DNA from: Cornus controversa
Lineage: Eukaryota > Streptophyta > Magnoliopsida > Cornales > Cornaceae
Length of the DNA stretch: 64,000 bases
Assembly: GCA_026545225.1 (NCBI GenBank)
Contig: CM048850.1
Span: 7,365,501 to 7,429,500, forward strand
Direction: 5' to 3'
A program made the translations under genes and the position numbers. Numbering within the stretch: the first letter of the stretch is position 1; the number at the start of each line of letters is the position of its first letter. The notes under the pieces are model-generated. The model searched no databases, was not told the origin of the DNA, and saw nothing but the letters and a program-made list of their open reading frames with translations. Below are positions 12,340-23,386 of this stretch, piece after piece.

Positions 12340-12530
12340 TGTCGATGACACTCTATGACACGAATATAAACTGTTTACAAAAATTAAAAAAAAAACACAC
12401 TAGTTGACAAGAGTATAAACTGTCTGTATGAAAAAAAACTCCTTGACAAGAGTATAAATTGTCTACCAAAAAAAATATCAATCACTCATTGACATGAGTA
12501 TAAACTGCCTTTATGAAAAAAAAAATATTT
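12340..12530. repeat. Short tandem repeat, about 55-60 bp, three to four units
   Basis: Diverged units share TTGACAxGAGTATAAACTGTCT followed by an A-rich run (about 12345, 12397, 12450, 12498). Confidence 0.55.
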
Positions 12531-12629
12531 TAAACTACGTGATGACTTGATCCCTATTCAGGGCACATAGGCATCTTGGAGGATTGTTCTAAGTTGAGTT
12601 GACCTAAAAAAAATAAATTTCTTTTGGCC

Positions 12630-12830
12630 TGCGACCAAGATATTGACGATGTCTGCCGCACCGTGGTGACTTGCCCTACCACCAAGATGTTGACGATGTC
12701 TGTCGCACCGTGGTGACGACTTGTCTCACTACCAAAATATGTTAAAAGATGTTTGTCACACTGTGGTAACTTGACTTGCCGCCAAGATGTTGAAAGAACA
12801 TGTTGCACTGTGTTAATTTGGCATATAGAA
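12630..12830. repeat. Tandem repeat, about 60 bp, three to four units
   Basis: Units share ACCAAGATGTTGACGATG followed by TGTCGCACCGTGGTGACTTG; the last two units are more diverged. Confidence 0.65.
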
Positions 12831-13041
12831 TAAAATGACCAACCAGTAGGATCCCTACATCAAGTGTAGTTCCTTTCTCCATGACATCGTTCTCTCATTC
12901 TAAAATGGTTACGGTGTTTGCCTTGAAACTTTTGAAGAAAACCATGATTGGCAGAAGTCAAAGGTTGTTTACCTAACAAGAAGAAGAAAAAAAGTGTGAG
13001 AAGAATTTAACCAAAAAAAAAGTGTCTGAAAATGACTAACA

Positions 13042-13398
13042 AAAGTGTTCCAAAGGAACAAAAGTGACCCCGAAGGGCACTAAGGGACCTCGAAGGGACG
13101 ATAAAGTGTTCCAAAGGAACTAAGTGACCCCGAAGGGCACTAAGGGACCTGAAAGGACGATAAAGTGTTCCAAATGAACTAAGTGACCCCGAAGGGCACT
13201 AAGGGACCTGAAAGGACGATAAAGTGTTCCAAATGAACTAAGTGACCCCGAAGGGCACTAAAGGACCCCGAAGGGATGATAAAGTGTTTCAAAGGAATTA
13301 AGTGACCTCGAAGGGCACTAAGGGACCTCAAAGGGATGATTAAGTGTTCTAAAGGAACTAAGTGACCCCGAAGGGCACTAAGGGACCCCCGAAGGGAG
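13042..13398. repeat. Minisatellite, 60-bp unit, about six copies
   Basis: Each unit carries AAGTGTTCCAAAGGAACT, AAGTGACCCCGAAGGGCACT and AAGGGACCTCGAAGGGACGA. It is internally made of three related roughly 20-bp subunits, each ending in a self-complementary CCxxxGG-type core. Because 60 is divisible by three, the minus strand stays open over most of the array (13451-13179) with a 20-residue periodicity. I regard that frame as a by-product of the repeat, not a gene. Confidence 0.85.
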
Positions 13399-14500
13399 TA
13401 ATGAATGATGTTTCGAACTCCATATTCTGAGATAAGTGATTTAACTTGCAAGAATTGACAAATAAATTGAGACTTACAAGAAACGAGTTGAGTGACTCAT
13501 GTAAAGTTGTCTTCCTCGAAGAGTTCAATTGATCTGTACGTTTCCAGAGGCAACAGAAAGCTTATGCAAAGCCCACAAGTAAAAGCTGATCTGAAAAAAA
13601 AAAAATTGGTTACTAGCGATTACGGGAGACAAAGTTGCTACTGAGAAAAAAAAGTGTTCTTTTCAAAGTTCAGCTGAATGTATACTTGGTTGTAAGGGTT
13701 TGAAATACATGAAGTGGTGTTGGAGAGTTGGTGTGGTGTTGTAATAACTCTTCATGAGGCCTCAAGTTCTAAACCAATAAGTAACACAACAATCCTTATG
13801 TTTTTACAAATCTAGTCAACTGCCACATCATCGTCCAATCAGCATTCAGTGCCTAGTCAGTCGAAAAAAAAAGGCAAGACATGAAAATAGCAACAAAAAA
13901 AAAAGAGGAAGCATTAAGGCAAAGAAGAAGAAAAAAAGTAAAAGAAGAATAAAGGCAAAGAAGAAAAAGAAGGCATAATCGCCAAAGAATAAGAAAGAAA
14001 AGCTTACGGTTGCTAGATGTGAGTTTCTTCCAATTTTCTCTGATGTGAAGGGCCTGAAACGTAGGTTACATATATATAACTATATAACTATGGATTAATC
14101 CTATTTTTCATTGGATTTCAAGACTCCAATTCAATTTGAAAATGGAAAACCAAATCCTATTTGCGATAGAATCCTTATCTCTACAATTCCGCTTAGACAA
14201 GGAAAAAATCCTCAAGTCTTCAATTTCGCTTGAACAAGGAAAAAAAGTCCTATTTGCAATAAGATTTTCAAGACTCCAATTCAACTTGACAAAGAAGACA
14301 TCCTCTTTGTAATTGGATTTTTGCAAAAAAAGAAAATTAAATACTTCAAGTCCTGCTTTAGATACGTGAGAAACTTGATATAGCGCTAGACGTGAAGTGG
14401 GGGCAAATTGTAGACATTAAAAAATTACATGATTTACCCAAAATATAATTTGAGCTTATCTTCAGTTTAGCCCACTTTGGAATATGGCCCAACGAGTCAG

Positions 14501-17079
14501 TGTAATACCTCAAAATTTTGACATCATTTATTTTAATTTAAATGCTTTATATATTTTTATTATTCATGTGAATTGATTTGTCTTTATATATTTTTATTCT
14601 TTCATGTGAATTGTTTTGTCTTTATATGTTTTTATTATTTCGTGTGAATTACTTTATCTTTATATATTTTTATCATTTCATGTGAATTGCTCTGTTGATT
14701 GTGTATTGTTTGATTTAATTTTTTGTTGAGTGCTTTAAATTGCTAGAGAGTTTTTATTATTTAATTCGGGTCGGATTAGGTCTTTGAATTTTCTTTTATT
14801 TTAATGTTGGATTGGACAAGAGTGAAATTGGGTTGAGTTGGGCTGGAATGACTGGGCTAGGGGTATAATTATTTTGATAGGCCAAGGTTTGTTTTATTGA
14901 TTTTTCCCTTTTTAATTTTATTTAGTTTAATTAATTAGTTTTTGGAAAAAAAATAAAGAAATGAAAAGAGGGGACTAGGGTTTCTGCCGTGAGTATTACG
15001 CACAAAAACCAAAAGTGTAGACAAAAGAGAGGAGGGAGAGAAGGAGCGATCTAGATGACGAGTTACGAATCATCAAAAAGGCAAGTTCAACTTTCTCTTC
15101 TCCTTTGAATCTGTATGCATAGTCTAGGTTTTGAGTCTATGATTATATCTGAATTTTTTTTTTTATCATTTTATGTTATTTTACTATTGGTTTTTGTTGA
15201 AGAAATTCATGAGATTTTTTTTATGGTAACTGAATGTAGGTGTAAGGATTTATATATGTATAGATATATGTATATATATATGATGTATGTGTATAATGTA
15301 TGAAAATCGTATGAGCATGAATCTAGGTTGTAAATGATGTTAATTTGTAATCTTTTGTGTGGTGGTTGCTAGGGTAAACGACCCTTGATTCTTAGAAAAT
15401 AAGATCGTTGAGGAATTTAGTTTTAATTTTGAGAATTTTGCGAAGAACCCTAGAACTTGTGAATTGGGGGTTTTCGATTCTGGCCATTTTTGGTGGGTTT
15501 TTTTGTGTCAATGGGTAGAGGAGATAAAAAGGAGAATATTGATATAAAAATGGGGGTGAATGGAGGTCGGGAAGCACTGAAAAATGGCCGGAGACGCGGT
15601 CAGCGCGGTGGAGAAGAAGGGGCCAGCTAGCGCGTCCCCCACGCGTGCCGCCGGCGTCGGGAAAAATGTTTTTGGGCCTCATTCGCCAGGGCCCACCTCT
15701 GGGTCCAATTTGGGCCTATTCCATATTATTTTGCTATTTTTTTTTTATATTTTTGAAATTTTTGGAAAATCTTGAAATCTTATTTTTTTGAAATAATTTT
15801 ATACATGCTTATGTTTCTTTCTTCTGAATTTAAAGAATGTGTTCACTTTTGTATGATAAGGGTTTTGATAGAACAATGTAAAAGATGAATGTTGTTTTGA
15901 AAACATGAACTAGATAAAGAATGACTTGTATATTATATCTATATATTTTTCTTGTGTCCCTCATAATGAGGGTATGTATACCGGTTCTCTGTTGGGGATG
16001 TAGTAAAGAGGGCTTGCTCGTGGGTTTAACTCACTTGTTGATATTTCAGGTCCCAGTCCAGTTCCACCGCGAGGTTAGAGTCTTGGGGTTTGGTTGTGGC
16101 AAACGTCTCCTCTCGTCAGTTACAGAGTAGGAACTTATCCTTTTTTTTTCAAGATTCAATCTATGAACAGTTTAGACTATGGTTGTTGGTTTTAATTTAG
16201 AGTTAAAAACTCTTGTTCTTTCTGGTTAAGAGGTTCTTGGGTTACGGGCCTTCCAAATTGTATTTCCAGACACGTACTTATTCATTTAACGTTTATATTT
16301 TTTAAATTCAGAGGGACTTTCTTTTCTACTTTTAAAATTATTTCATTTATTATTTTGTACTCTATGTGTAGTAACCCTTGTGGATAGGTGTGAGTGAGCG
16401 GGTGCGAAGACAGACACTGTATTAAGCTACCACACTAACAGGGTACAAATGCTCAATCCCACATCATCTGGGTGTGGAAAAGGGGATGTGCTTATATGTA
16501 GTATGTTCTCTTCAAATGGTATGATGCCTTTTGGGGTAAAACCCAAAAGCAAAACCGTGCGGGCTATGGCCCCAAGCGAACAATATCATACCATGTGTTG
16601 GAGCAGGGTATTATAGTTGGTATCAGAGCCTAAACCTAGCCAGAAGTGTGCCAACGAAGATGTCGGGCCTCGTAGGGGGTGGATTATAGTAACCCTTGTG
16701 GATGGGTGTGAGTGGGCGGGTGCGAAGGGGGGTGGATTGTAGTAACCATTGTGGATGGGTGTGAGTGGGTGGGTGTGAAGACAGACACTGGGCTGAGCTA
16801 CCGTACTGACAAGGTACAGGGTGCTCAATCCCACATCATTTGGGTGTGGAAAAGGGGATGTGCTTATATGTAGTATGTTCTCTTCAAATGGTATGAGGCC
16901 TTTTGGGGTAAAACCCAAGAGCAAAACCGTGCAAGCTATGACCTAAAGCGAATAATATCATACCATGTGTTGGAGTAGGGTATTACACTATGTTTGTTGC
17001 TACTAGTTACAAATATCTCTTAGATTTTGTGTATGAGACTGACCACTTCATGTGCGAAATTTTTGTTGAAGGTATTTCA
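14501..17079. repeat. Solo LTR, probably Ty3/gypsy, nested in the Tat-like LTR
   Basis: Begins TGTAATACCTC and ends GGTATTTCA. It is flanked by GTCAG (14496-14500) and ATCAG (17080-17084), a 5-bp duplication with one change; the uninterrupted copy at about 26295 has GTCAG once. No pol, primer site or polypurine tract lies inside, so this is an LTR left by recombination. Positions 15935-16350 are similar to 28735-29040. It carries a TRIM insertion at 16367. The lineage is a guess from LTR length and termini. Confidence 0.65.
16367..16987 (+). mobile_element. TRIM (terminal-repeat retrotransposon in miniature), 621 bp
   Basis: Two LTRs of about 250 bp (16367-16615 and 16738-16987, TGTAGTAACC... 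to ...GGGTATTACA) flank a 122-bp interior. The primer site TGGTATCAGAGCC (16618-16630, initiator tRNA-Met) follows the first LTR. The duplication CTATG lies on both sides (16362-16366, 16988-16992). There is no coding capacity. The interior carries two copies of a GGGGGTGGATT polypurine tract (about 16674 and 16729), the first followed by a second copy of the first about 45 bases of the LTR. Confidence 0.9.
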
Positions 17080-18009
17080 ATCAGATAATTTAAAGTCCAG
17101 ACCCACCACAAATAAATAGGTCATAGGTTAATCCAAATTGTCTAAAACGTCAACGCCCACTTGAAAATGGGTCAAATGGATAATTATATATATATATATA
17201 TATATAATTATAATCAAATATAATTATTATGTATATATTGGATAATTATCACAATTATCATAAAAGATAATTATAGGATAATTATTAGAAGAAAAGAAAG
17301 TTATAAATTTACCCCTACGGTGAGCCTATAAATAAAGGTTCAGGGGTAGGGAAGAAGGGGAGAAGACTCTGACAGAATACTAAAACTCTACTAGACTCTG
17401 CCTTCAATCAATATTTGAAGCTCTGAAGATATATGTTTATCTAACACATCAAAGCTTTGAAGAACAACAACAAGAAGCACATTCAAAGTCGTGCCGTTCT
17501 TCCTCCACGATTGAACAAATTCAAAGAATCATCAACAAGACTGTTCAAAATCAAGCTTCTTCAGCCCTCGATAAGAAATTCTCACCGATTTTCTTCAACA
17601 ACAAATACTTAAAGAAGACTCTCAACAACCCGATTTAACATCAAGCTCCAATAGTCCTTGAATTTGGAGAAAAAGAACTAGAAGACTCTCAGAGAAAGCT
17701 AAAACTCTGTAGAATTCTTCACTTGAAATCCAAAGCATCTAAACTCTAAAGGAGGAGAACAACAATCACATCATCTATATTTCGTTATTCACCAAAGTTT
17801 CAATCCAATTCAAGATCAAGCTCCAGTAGCCTTTAAATCTGGATCACCAAGGAGATCGAATCAGAGGAATTTATCTTTATTTTGTAAAGATCTAGAGAAA
17901 TTTGTAACCCATATTTTTTGAAATTAATATATTTGATATATTTGTCCACCTGTTTTGATCTTATTTCCATATTTGAAATTTGTGTGTACACTAATCATAA
18001 GTCTTGTGA

Positions 18010-18730
18010 GTCTCCTTCCTCGTTGTTCCCTCCAAGTGATGGAGTTTCGAAATGCAATGTCAATGCATCCTTCTCTCAGCATAATCTTTTGGAGGTGGAG
18101 GTGCTGTTCTCCGAGATGGGTCTGGCTGCATTAATTGTCCGTGCTGTTGTTTTTGCTTCATTTGTAGCTAAGTAGTGCTTCTTCGGCAGTGGCTTTTTGC
18201 CTTCAAAAAGCTTTATTTTGGGTTGTCGCATTTTGGTTTCCAGAGGGTCTGGTTCGAATGTGATTCCTTATTGGTTTGTAATGCCGTGATGAGTGATATT
18301 CAAGGGCTCTCAGATTTGCAGGTTGTGTTATCTATTACATCAAGCAAGCTTCTAGGAAATTTTCTTCCGTCCACTTTAGCCATGTCCGTCATACTGCCAA
18401 CCAAGCTGCTCATGAGCTTGCCAAGCTTTCTAATGCCCCGTTTGGCAGAGCTTTTGCTTCGGCTTTTACATAGAAGAAAAAGAGAACCAGAAGTTAAATC
18501 AGGAAGCTGATATCCCCAACTTCCTTTAAACGCTCTTTTTGGACTCTAAAACTCTTACGTCTTACAAATCCAAACACTCTCCAAAACGACTTTTGAGCTT
18601 GAAAAGTCGAAAGTCGCTTTTCAAAAGCCAATCCAAACAGGGCCTAAGTGTCATCTTGTTCAAGATGTGGCCCTTGTTGCTTTGGCTTGTGATGGCTGTG
18701 TTTCTTGATTTGGTTGTCTCTTCCTGTTAA
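18010..18730 (+). pseudogene. LINE-type RNase H (RVT_3) fragment
   Basis: Shifting plus-strand frames resemble the RNase H domain at the end of plant non-LTR retrotransposon proteins: KCNVNASF (about 18048), then WFECDSLLVCNAV (about 18259), then HTAN-like and AHELAKLS residues (about 18390-18430), and after the nested MITE a short tail resembling VALVALACDG (about 18665). The RT and endonuclease parts of a LINE are absent. At least two frame shifts are needed, so this is a relic. The MITE at 18434-18644 interrupts it. Confidence 0.65.
18434..18644. mobile_element. Tourist-like (PIF/Harbinger) MITE, 211 bp
   Basis: Terminal inverted repeats TGCCCCGTTTGG and GGCCCTGTTTGG (10 of 12 bases match) are flanked by TAA on both sides (18431-18433, 18645-18647). 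A 3-bp TAA/TTA target and a GGCCxTGTTTGG end are features of Tourist elements. Removing the element and one TAA lets the surrounding RNase H frame continue without interruption, which independently supports both boundaries. Confidence 0.75.
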
Positions 18731-19426
18731 TGGGGATTTTTTCCCTCCACAACGTCTTATATGTACTTTTTATCAAATTATTAATTTATATAATAAGTGG
18801 GATCTATAAAAATCTATAAGAAAATTTCTAAAATGTATTATCTTATAAATTTAACGAAATTATTAATTTAATACCTCGGTTCAAATTGGGACCCAAGTAA
18901 TTTATTATTTAAAAGAGATGATTAATTTATGGAGATTTAGTAGTTATACGTACCATTAATTTACAATTTATACCTTTGAAAATGAAAAAAAAAAAATTAG
19001 GAAATGCTAAATATATATACACACATACACGAGCATTGATATATATAAGCGGATTTTTTAAGTCAACAAAATCGCAATCAGTATATGATCGAGTGAGACC
19101 TACATGCGAGACGGAATGATTCAATAATTGTGATTTTTTTTCCCAAGGTTAAGCAAATGTATATTGAAAGAGTAAATTTTTACAAGATCCATAAAATGGA
19201 GTAATGGTCCAATAGAAAGGCCAAACATCAAGTCAGAATATCAGCCCCGTTAGCTATCAAAGGCAAAATATTATTGTCTTAATTGTGATTTAGTGTCTGA
19301 ATTAAAGAAGTCAAATTATAGAAAATGGATGGTTCAAAATAGTGCGTCATAGAAAACAAAGTGCATAAAATTAAATAGCTAGTGTGGATGGTAATTTAAG
19401 GTACGTATTAATTAGTTGTATATTAG

Positions 19427-19471
<45 letters not shown>

Positions 19472-19668
19472 AGGGGTCATCAAATTCCATGCGTATTGAC
19501 TAGTAGCAAATCAGACAAGGACGCAAGACAAACACGCCAAAGCCAACCAGGCTGGAATAAGTTGTAGTAATAGTTGTTACTTGTATATTCAAGTGAATAG
19601 ATTAATATAAGACATTTGGTAGGTTTAGACTGCTCGATCAGTCAGACCCAATCTCTCTCTCTCTCTCC

Positions 19669-19713
<45 letters not shown>
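18731..19713. other. Non-coding spacer with microsatellites
   Basis: AT-rich. It holds an (AT)n run at 19428-19468, a CT-rich run at about 19650-19694 and a TA run up to the palindromic element. I see no gene. Confidence 0.6.
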
Positions 19714-21054
19714 GGTTAAAATACACTGACCTCCCCTGAAGTTTGACCTAATTACACCCAGCATCAAACTATTGGATTTTGTTACAATGACTTCCCCTGA
19801 GCTTTGCTCCGTTAGACAAAAACTCCCCTCCATCCAAAATTCTGTTAATTTTGTCAAAAAAATTACGGTAATTTACACTGACCTCCCCTAAGGTTTGGTG
19901 TAAATTACACTGACCTTCCTTAAGGTTTGGCCTAATTAATATTTAATATTTAATATAATATTTTAATTTTTATAATATAAATATTAAATATTTATTATAT
20001 ATAATATTTTAATAATATTACATATAATATTAAGATGTAATTATTAACATTATATAATATTATATAATGTTAATATAAAAAAATATAGAGGTAAAGGCAT
20101 TTTTGAATCAGATTTTTTTTGACAATTTAGATTTTCAAAATATCCATTTTGTTCTTGAAGCATATGTAAAAACATTGTTATCCTCTTGGAAATTACCTAA
20201 ATTCCCTCATTCTAACAAAATGTAATGAGCAAAAATACCCTCATTAACAATTTAAAAAGTCTCTCTCTTCATCTTCATCTTGTTGGCCTTTACAAATTTC
20301 GATCATGAAGGATTTGAGTTGGTAAGAGAATATTAGAGAGAGGAGAAGAGAGTTTTAGAGAGGGATTGGCATGAAAAAGAAAGCAAGGAATAAAAGATAG
20401 GGCATAATGGTCTTTCTATTTTATACGATTTGTTTTTAAAAAAAATCATTAAAATAATAGAAAAATATATATTTATTCTTTTAAAAAAAAAAAGGGTCCA
20501 ACCTTGTGAACATATATTATTTAAACCTAAGATGGGTGAAATGTCTATTCTACCCTTAATATTATATTGATATAAAAATTAAAATATTTATATATGTATA
20601 ATATTATATAATTAAAATATACTTTTGCCCATCTTAATTATATATATACATATAAATATTTTAATTATATAATATTATATATATATATAATATTAAGATT
20701 AACATTATATAATATTATATAATGTTAATATAATATATTACATCTTAATATTATATATAATATTATTAAAATATTATATATAATAAATATTTAATATTTA
20801 TATTATAAAAATTAAAATATTATATTAAATATTAAATATTAATTAGGCCAAACCTCAGGGGACGTCAGTGTAATTTACACCAAACCTCAGAGGAGGTCAG
20901 TGTAAATTACCTGACAAAACTAATAGAATTTTGGACGGAGGGGGGTCTTTGTCTAACGGAGCAAATCTCAGGGGAGGTCATTGTAACAAAATCCAATAGT
21001 TTGATGTCGGGTGTAATTAGGTTGAACCTCAGGGAAGGTCAATGTATTTTACCC
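19714..21054. mobile_element. Long palindromic transposon (1341 bp, arms about 350 bp)
   Basis: The left arm (19714 to about 20065) and right arm (about 20690-21054) are inverted copies over their length: both read inward GGxTAAAATACAxTGACC, then TTACACCxxxxATCAAACTATTGG, then GGCCTAATTAATATTTAATATTT, and later a shared ATATAATATTATATAATG. The middle (20070-20690) contains a smaller palindrome at about 20555-20680. Flanks are TA repeats, so a 9-bp duplication is possible but cannot be proven. No transposase is present. Long inverted repeats with G-rich ends suggest a Mutator-like foldback element. Confidence 0.7.
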
Positions 21055-21249
21055 ATATATATATATATATATATTACATTTGAGCTTGGCATAATAATGC
21101 CAAAAATGGCGATCCAACGGTCGCAATTGGTTAAAAAATCAATCCTACAGTTCAAAATGTCTTTTGCTATCTACGGTCTAAAATCAATCTTTTAATCTAC
21201 AATATAACACTCACCATTCACTCCCACCAAAATTCAAATTTAAAACATT

Positions 21250-22026
21250 CCCCCTACTTTCTATATCACCCTCTCCCACCCATTCATTTTTTTTTCTCTC
21301 CTCTTTTAACTTTCTCACTTTTCTCTCTCTTATTTTGTATCACTCCTTTTATGTTAGTTGATTATTTTATGTTTTTGTTTTTTTTGATATGTTACAGATC
21401 CACAGAAGAAAGGCCAGTACCACTTTCAAAGTATTCAGCTTCACTGGTGACTTGCTGTGGAAACTTTCCCCCCACTACTTTCTATATCACCCTCTCCCAC
21501 TCATTCATTTTTTTTTCTCTCCTCTTTTAACTTTCACTCTTTTCTCTCTTCTATTTTGTATCACTCCTTTTATGTTAGTTGAATATTTTGTGTTTTTTTT
21601 TATATGTTACATATCCAGAAGAAGGGCCAGTACACTTTTAACGGATTCAGCCTTTTTTTTTCTCTCCTCTTTTAACTTTCTCTCTTTTCTCTCTCCTATT
21701 TTATATCACACTTCTTTTATGTTAATTGATTATTTTGTGTGTTTTTGATATATTGCAGATGCAGAAGAAGGCCCAGTACCACTTTCAACGGATTTAGCTT
21801 CACCGACGACTTGTTGTGGAAACTCCAACAGCGAACGAGCATGGAGGTTCGGCCCCAGTCGTGGCCCACCCCTCACCGGTGCTCCCTCAACACTTGCGGT
21901 GACCGGTCAATGGCCAAGTTCACCACCACCAGCTCGGAATCAGCTTGGAGCTTCTATGGTGGCTTTGAGCTTTATCAAAAGAGACCCATAGTTCAGTTTA
22001 GAGAGAGAGAGTTTGCATTCGATTAA
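21250..22026 (+). repeat. Triplicated module with exon-like ends
   Basis: Three tandem units (about 21250-21467, 21468-21650, 21651-22026). Each has a pyrimidine-rich stretch CTCTCCTCTTTTAACTTTC, then TTATGTTAxTTGA, a splice-acceptor-like TATxTTxCAG (TACATAT in unit 2) and AGAAGxxxGGCCAGTAC. Unit 3 continues into a GC-richer open stretch to 22026; one frame (21739-22026) includes KFTTTSSESAWSFYGGFELY. I do not recognise the protein. It looks like the acceptor and start of an exon duplicated together with the preceding intron. Confidence 0.5.
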
Positions 22027-23386
22027 TTAGCAAGCAATAGGAAGACTGATCAATTTGTACATTCCTGTACCCTTATACAGTCCTAAACACACTGTTGAAA
22101 GTAAATGCATTTAATCTCTATCAAAATGTTTATATTATTAGTTTTTAGAAATGTCAATACATTTAATTTTTCTAATATATTAAAATTTACAACTTGCCAG
22201 TATATAATATCAATTTAAAGTTGTCATATAAGTTAAATATTTTAATTATTATTATTAGAATTAAAAGAAAAAGTAGAAATTGAAAAAGGAGAAAAAGGAG
22301 GCAATAAGTGAAGGCACATGGTGGTGTGGGTTTGTGGATGGGCCACAGAGAGAGACCAGGAGGAGGAGGAGGAGGAAGAAGAAAGAATTGGTAACTTGAA
22401 TGTTAATATTGGCAGTGGATGGTAACTTCACGTGCATGTCATAGTTTTGTATGGTTGGTTTTGAATGTTAATAGTTAATACTGACAGTGGATGGGTGTAT
22501 ATATTTTAATTGGTAACTTGATTAGGAAAATACGATCAATATCAATATTGTAGATATTTTTTGCTTTTATTTTTTTTCTTTACTTCTAGTTTATTTTTAA
22601 ATATTTCATATCACATACTTTCAAATCTTTTACACTTGAATTTAAATTCAAATTGTAAAAAATGTAAATATCGGTGGCAAAGAAAAATTCAAATTCAAAT
22701 TTAAATTCAAATTCACTCTCACCTGAATTAATTTGAATAATTGATACAAGTTCTATTCTAATTAATAAAAATATTTATTAGGATATAATATATATTTTTT
22801 GACTTTTATTTTTTTCTGTACTTTTATTTTTCATCGTATCATTCATTTCTTTACTTTTAAATCTTTACATCAAATTCAAATTTTAATTCAAAATTACTCC
22901 AACCTAAATTCAAATTTAAACCTTCACCTACACTTTCACCTAAAATCACTCCAACCTCAATGATAATTGGGTGTTGTGTCGGTCAAATAATGGAAAAGAA
23001 ATAGAGAGTGGACATTGGAAATGACGTGTAGGAGATGTATATAGATATAGATATATATATACATATTTCTCGGCAAAAAAAAAAGAAAATTTAATTTAAA
23101 ATTTTTTTGAAAAAGTTGAAAAGTTGTCGGGGTTGTCAAAAAAAAGAGACCGTATTTTTCAGGATGTTAGCCATGTTTTTCGGGACTGTCGAGGTGACAG
23201 AGATCTGAATTTTTTGGGGTGCAGATATACATATATAGGTGTATACGCACATGCATGAGAATTCCTATTCTACTTTCTTCTTCGTTGCGACGAAACCCTA
23301 AGCCTTCCTTATGTTATTCATCTTCTCTTCTGATACAGAGAGAGTGACAGAGTTGTTGAGTTGATTCCTAGCCATTCTCATAGAAA
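22027..23386. other. Non-coding AT-rich spacer
   Basis: No gene seen. Two diverged copies of a roughly 130-bp stretch (about 22553-22690 and 22785-22900: TTTTTTxCTTTTATTTTTTTCT then AAATTCAAATTTxAATTCAAA) form a degenerate tandem duplication. A GGA/GAA run lies at 22355-22385. Confidence 0.5.

Larger units (their letters stand above)
12291..14408 (+). mobile_element. 3' untranslated region of a Tat-like gypsy element (copy 1)
   Basis: Non-coding internal region ending in the polypurine tract GAAGTGGGGGCAAAT (14394-14408). From about 13500 onward it is homologous to 25050-26206 (copy 2). It contains three blocks of tandem repeats, A-rich and GA-rich runs (13860-14000), and a family of diverged short units of the type ATCCTATTTGCAATAGGATT with TCAAGTCTTCAATT (14100-14330). 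A long 3' non-coding region with satellites upstream of the tract is typical of Tat/Ogre/Retand lineages. No gag or pol remains, so the lineage call is inference. The left edge is set by the copia LTR. Confidence 0.5.
14409..17990 (+). repeat. 3' LTR of Tat-like element copy 1, interrupted
   Basis: Starts TGTAGACATTAAAAAATTACATG after the polypurine tract and ends AATTTGTGTGTACA, matching the LTR at 26207-26910. The piece 14501-17079 is a foreign solo LTR. Without that insert and one target copy the LTR is about 1.0 kb, somewhat longer than copy 2 because of extra sequence around 17400-17700. It has an AT microsatellite at 17185-17205. Confidence 0.7.

Noticed and set aside
13179..13451. 90-codon frame with 20-residue repeats
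   Set aside because: By-product of a 60-bp minisatellite; no start context or homologue.
15115..15303. 62-codon plus-strand frame in the solo LTR
   Set aside because: Low-complexity, Tyr/Met-rich, with no counterpart in other LTR copies.
16618..16630. Possible tRNA gene fragment
   Set aside because: It is a primer binding site complementary to initiator tRNA-Met, next to an LTR; no cloverleaf around it.
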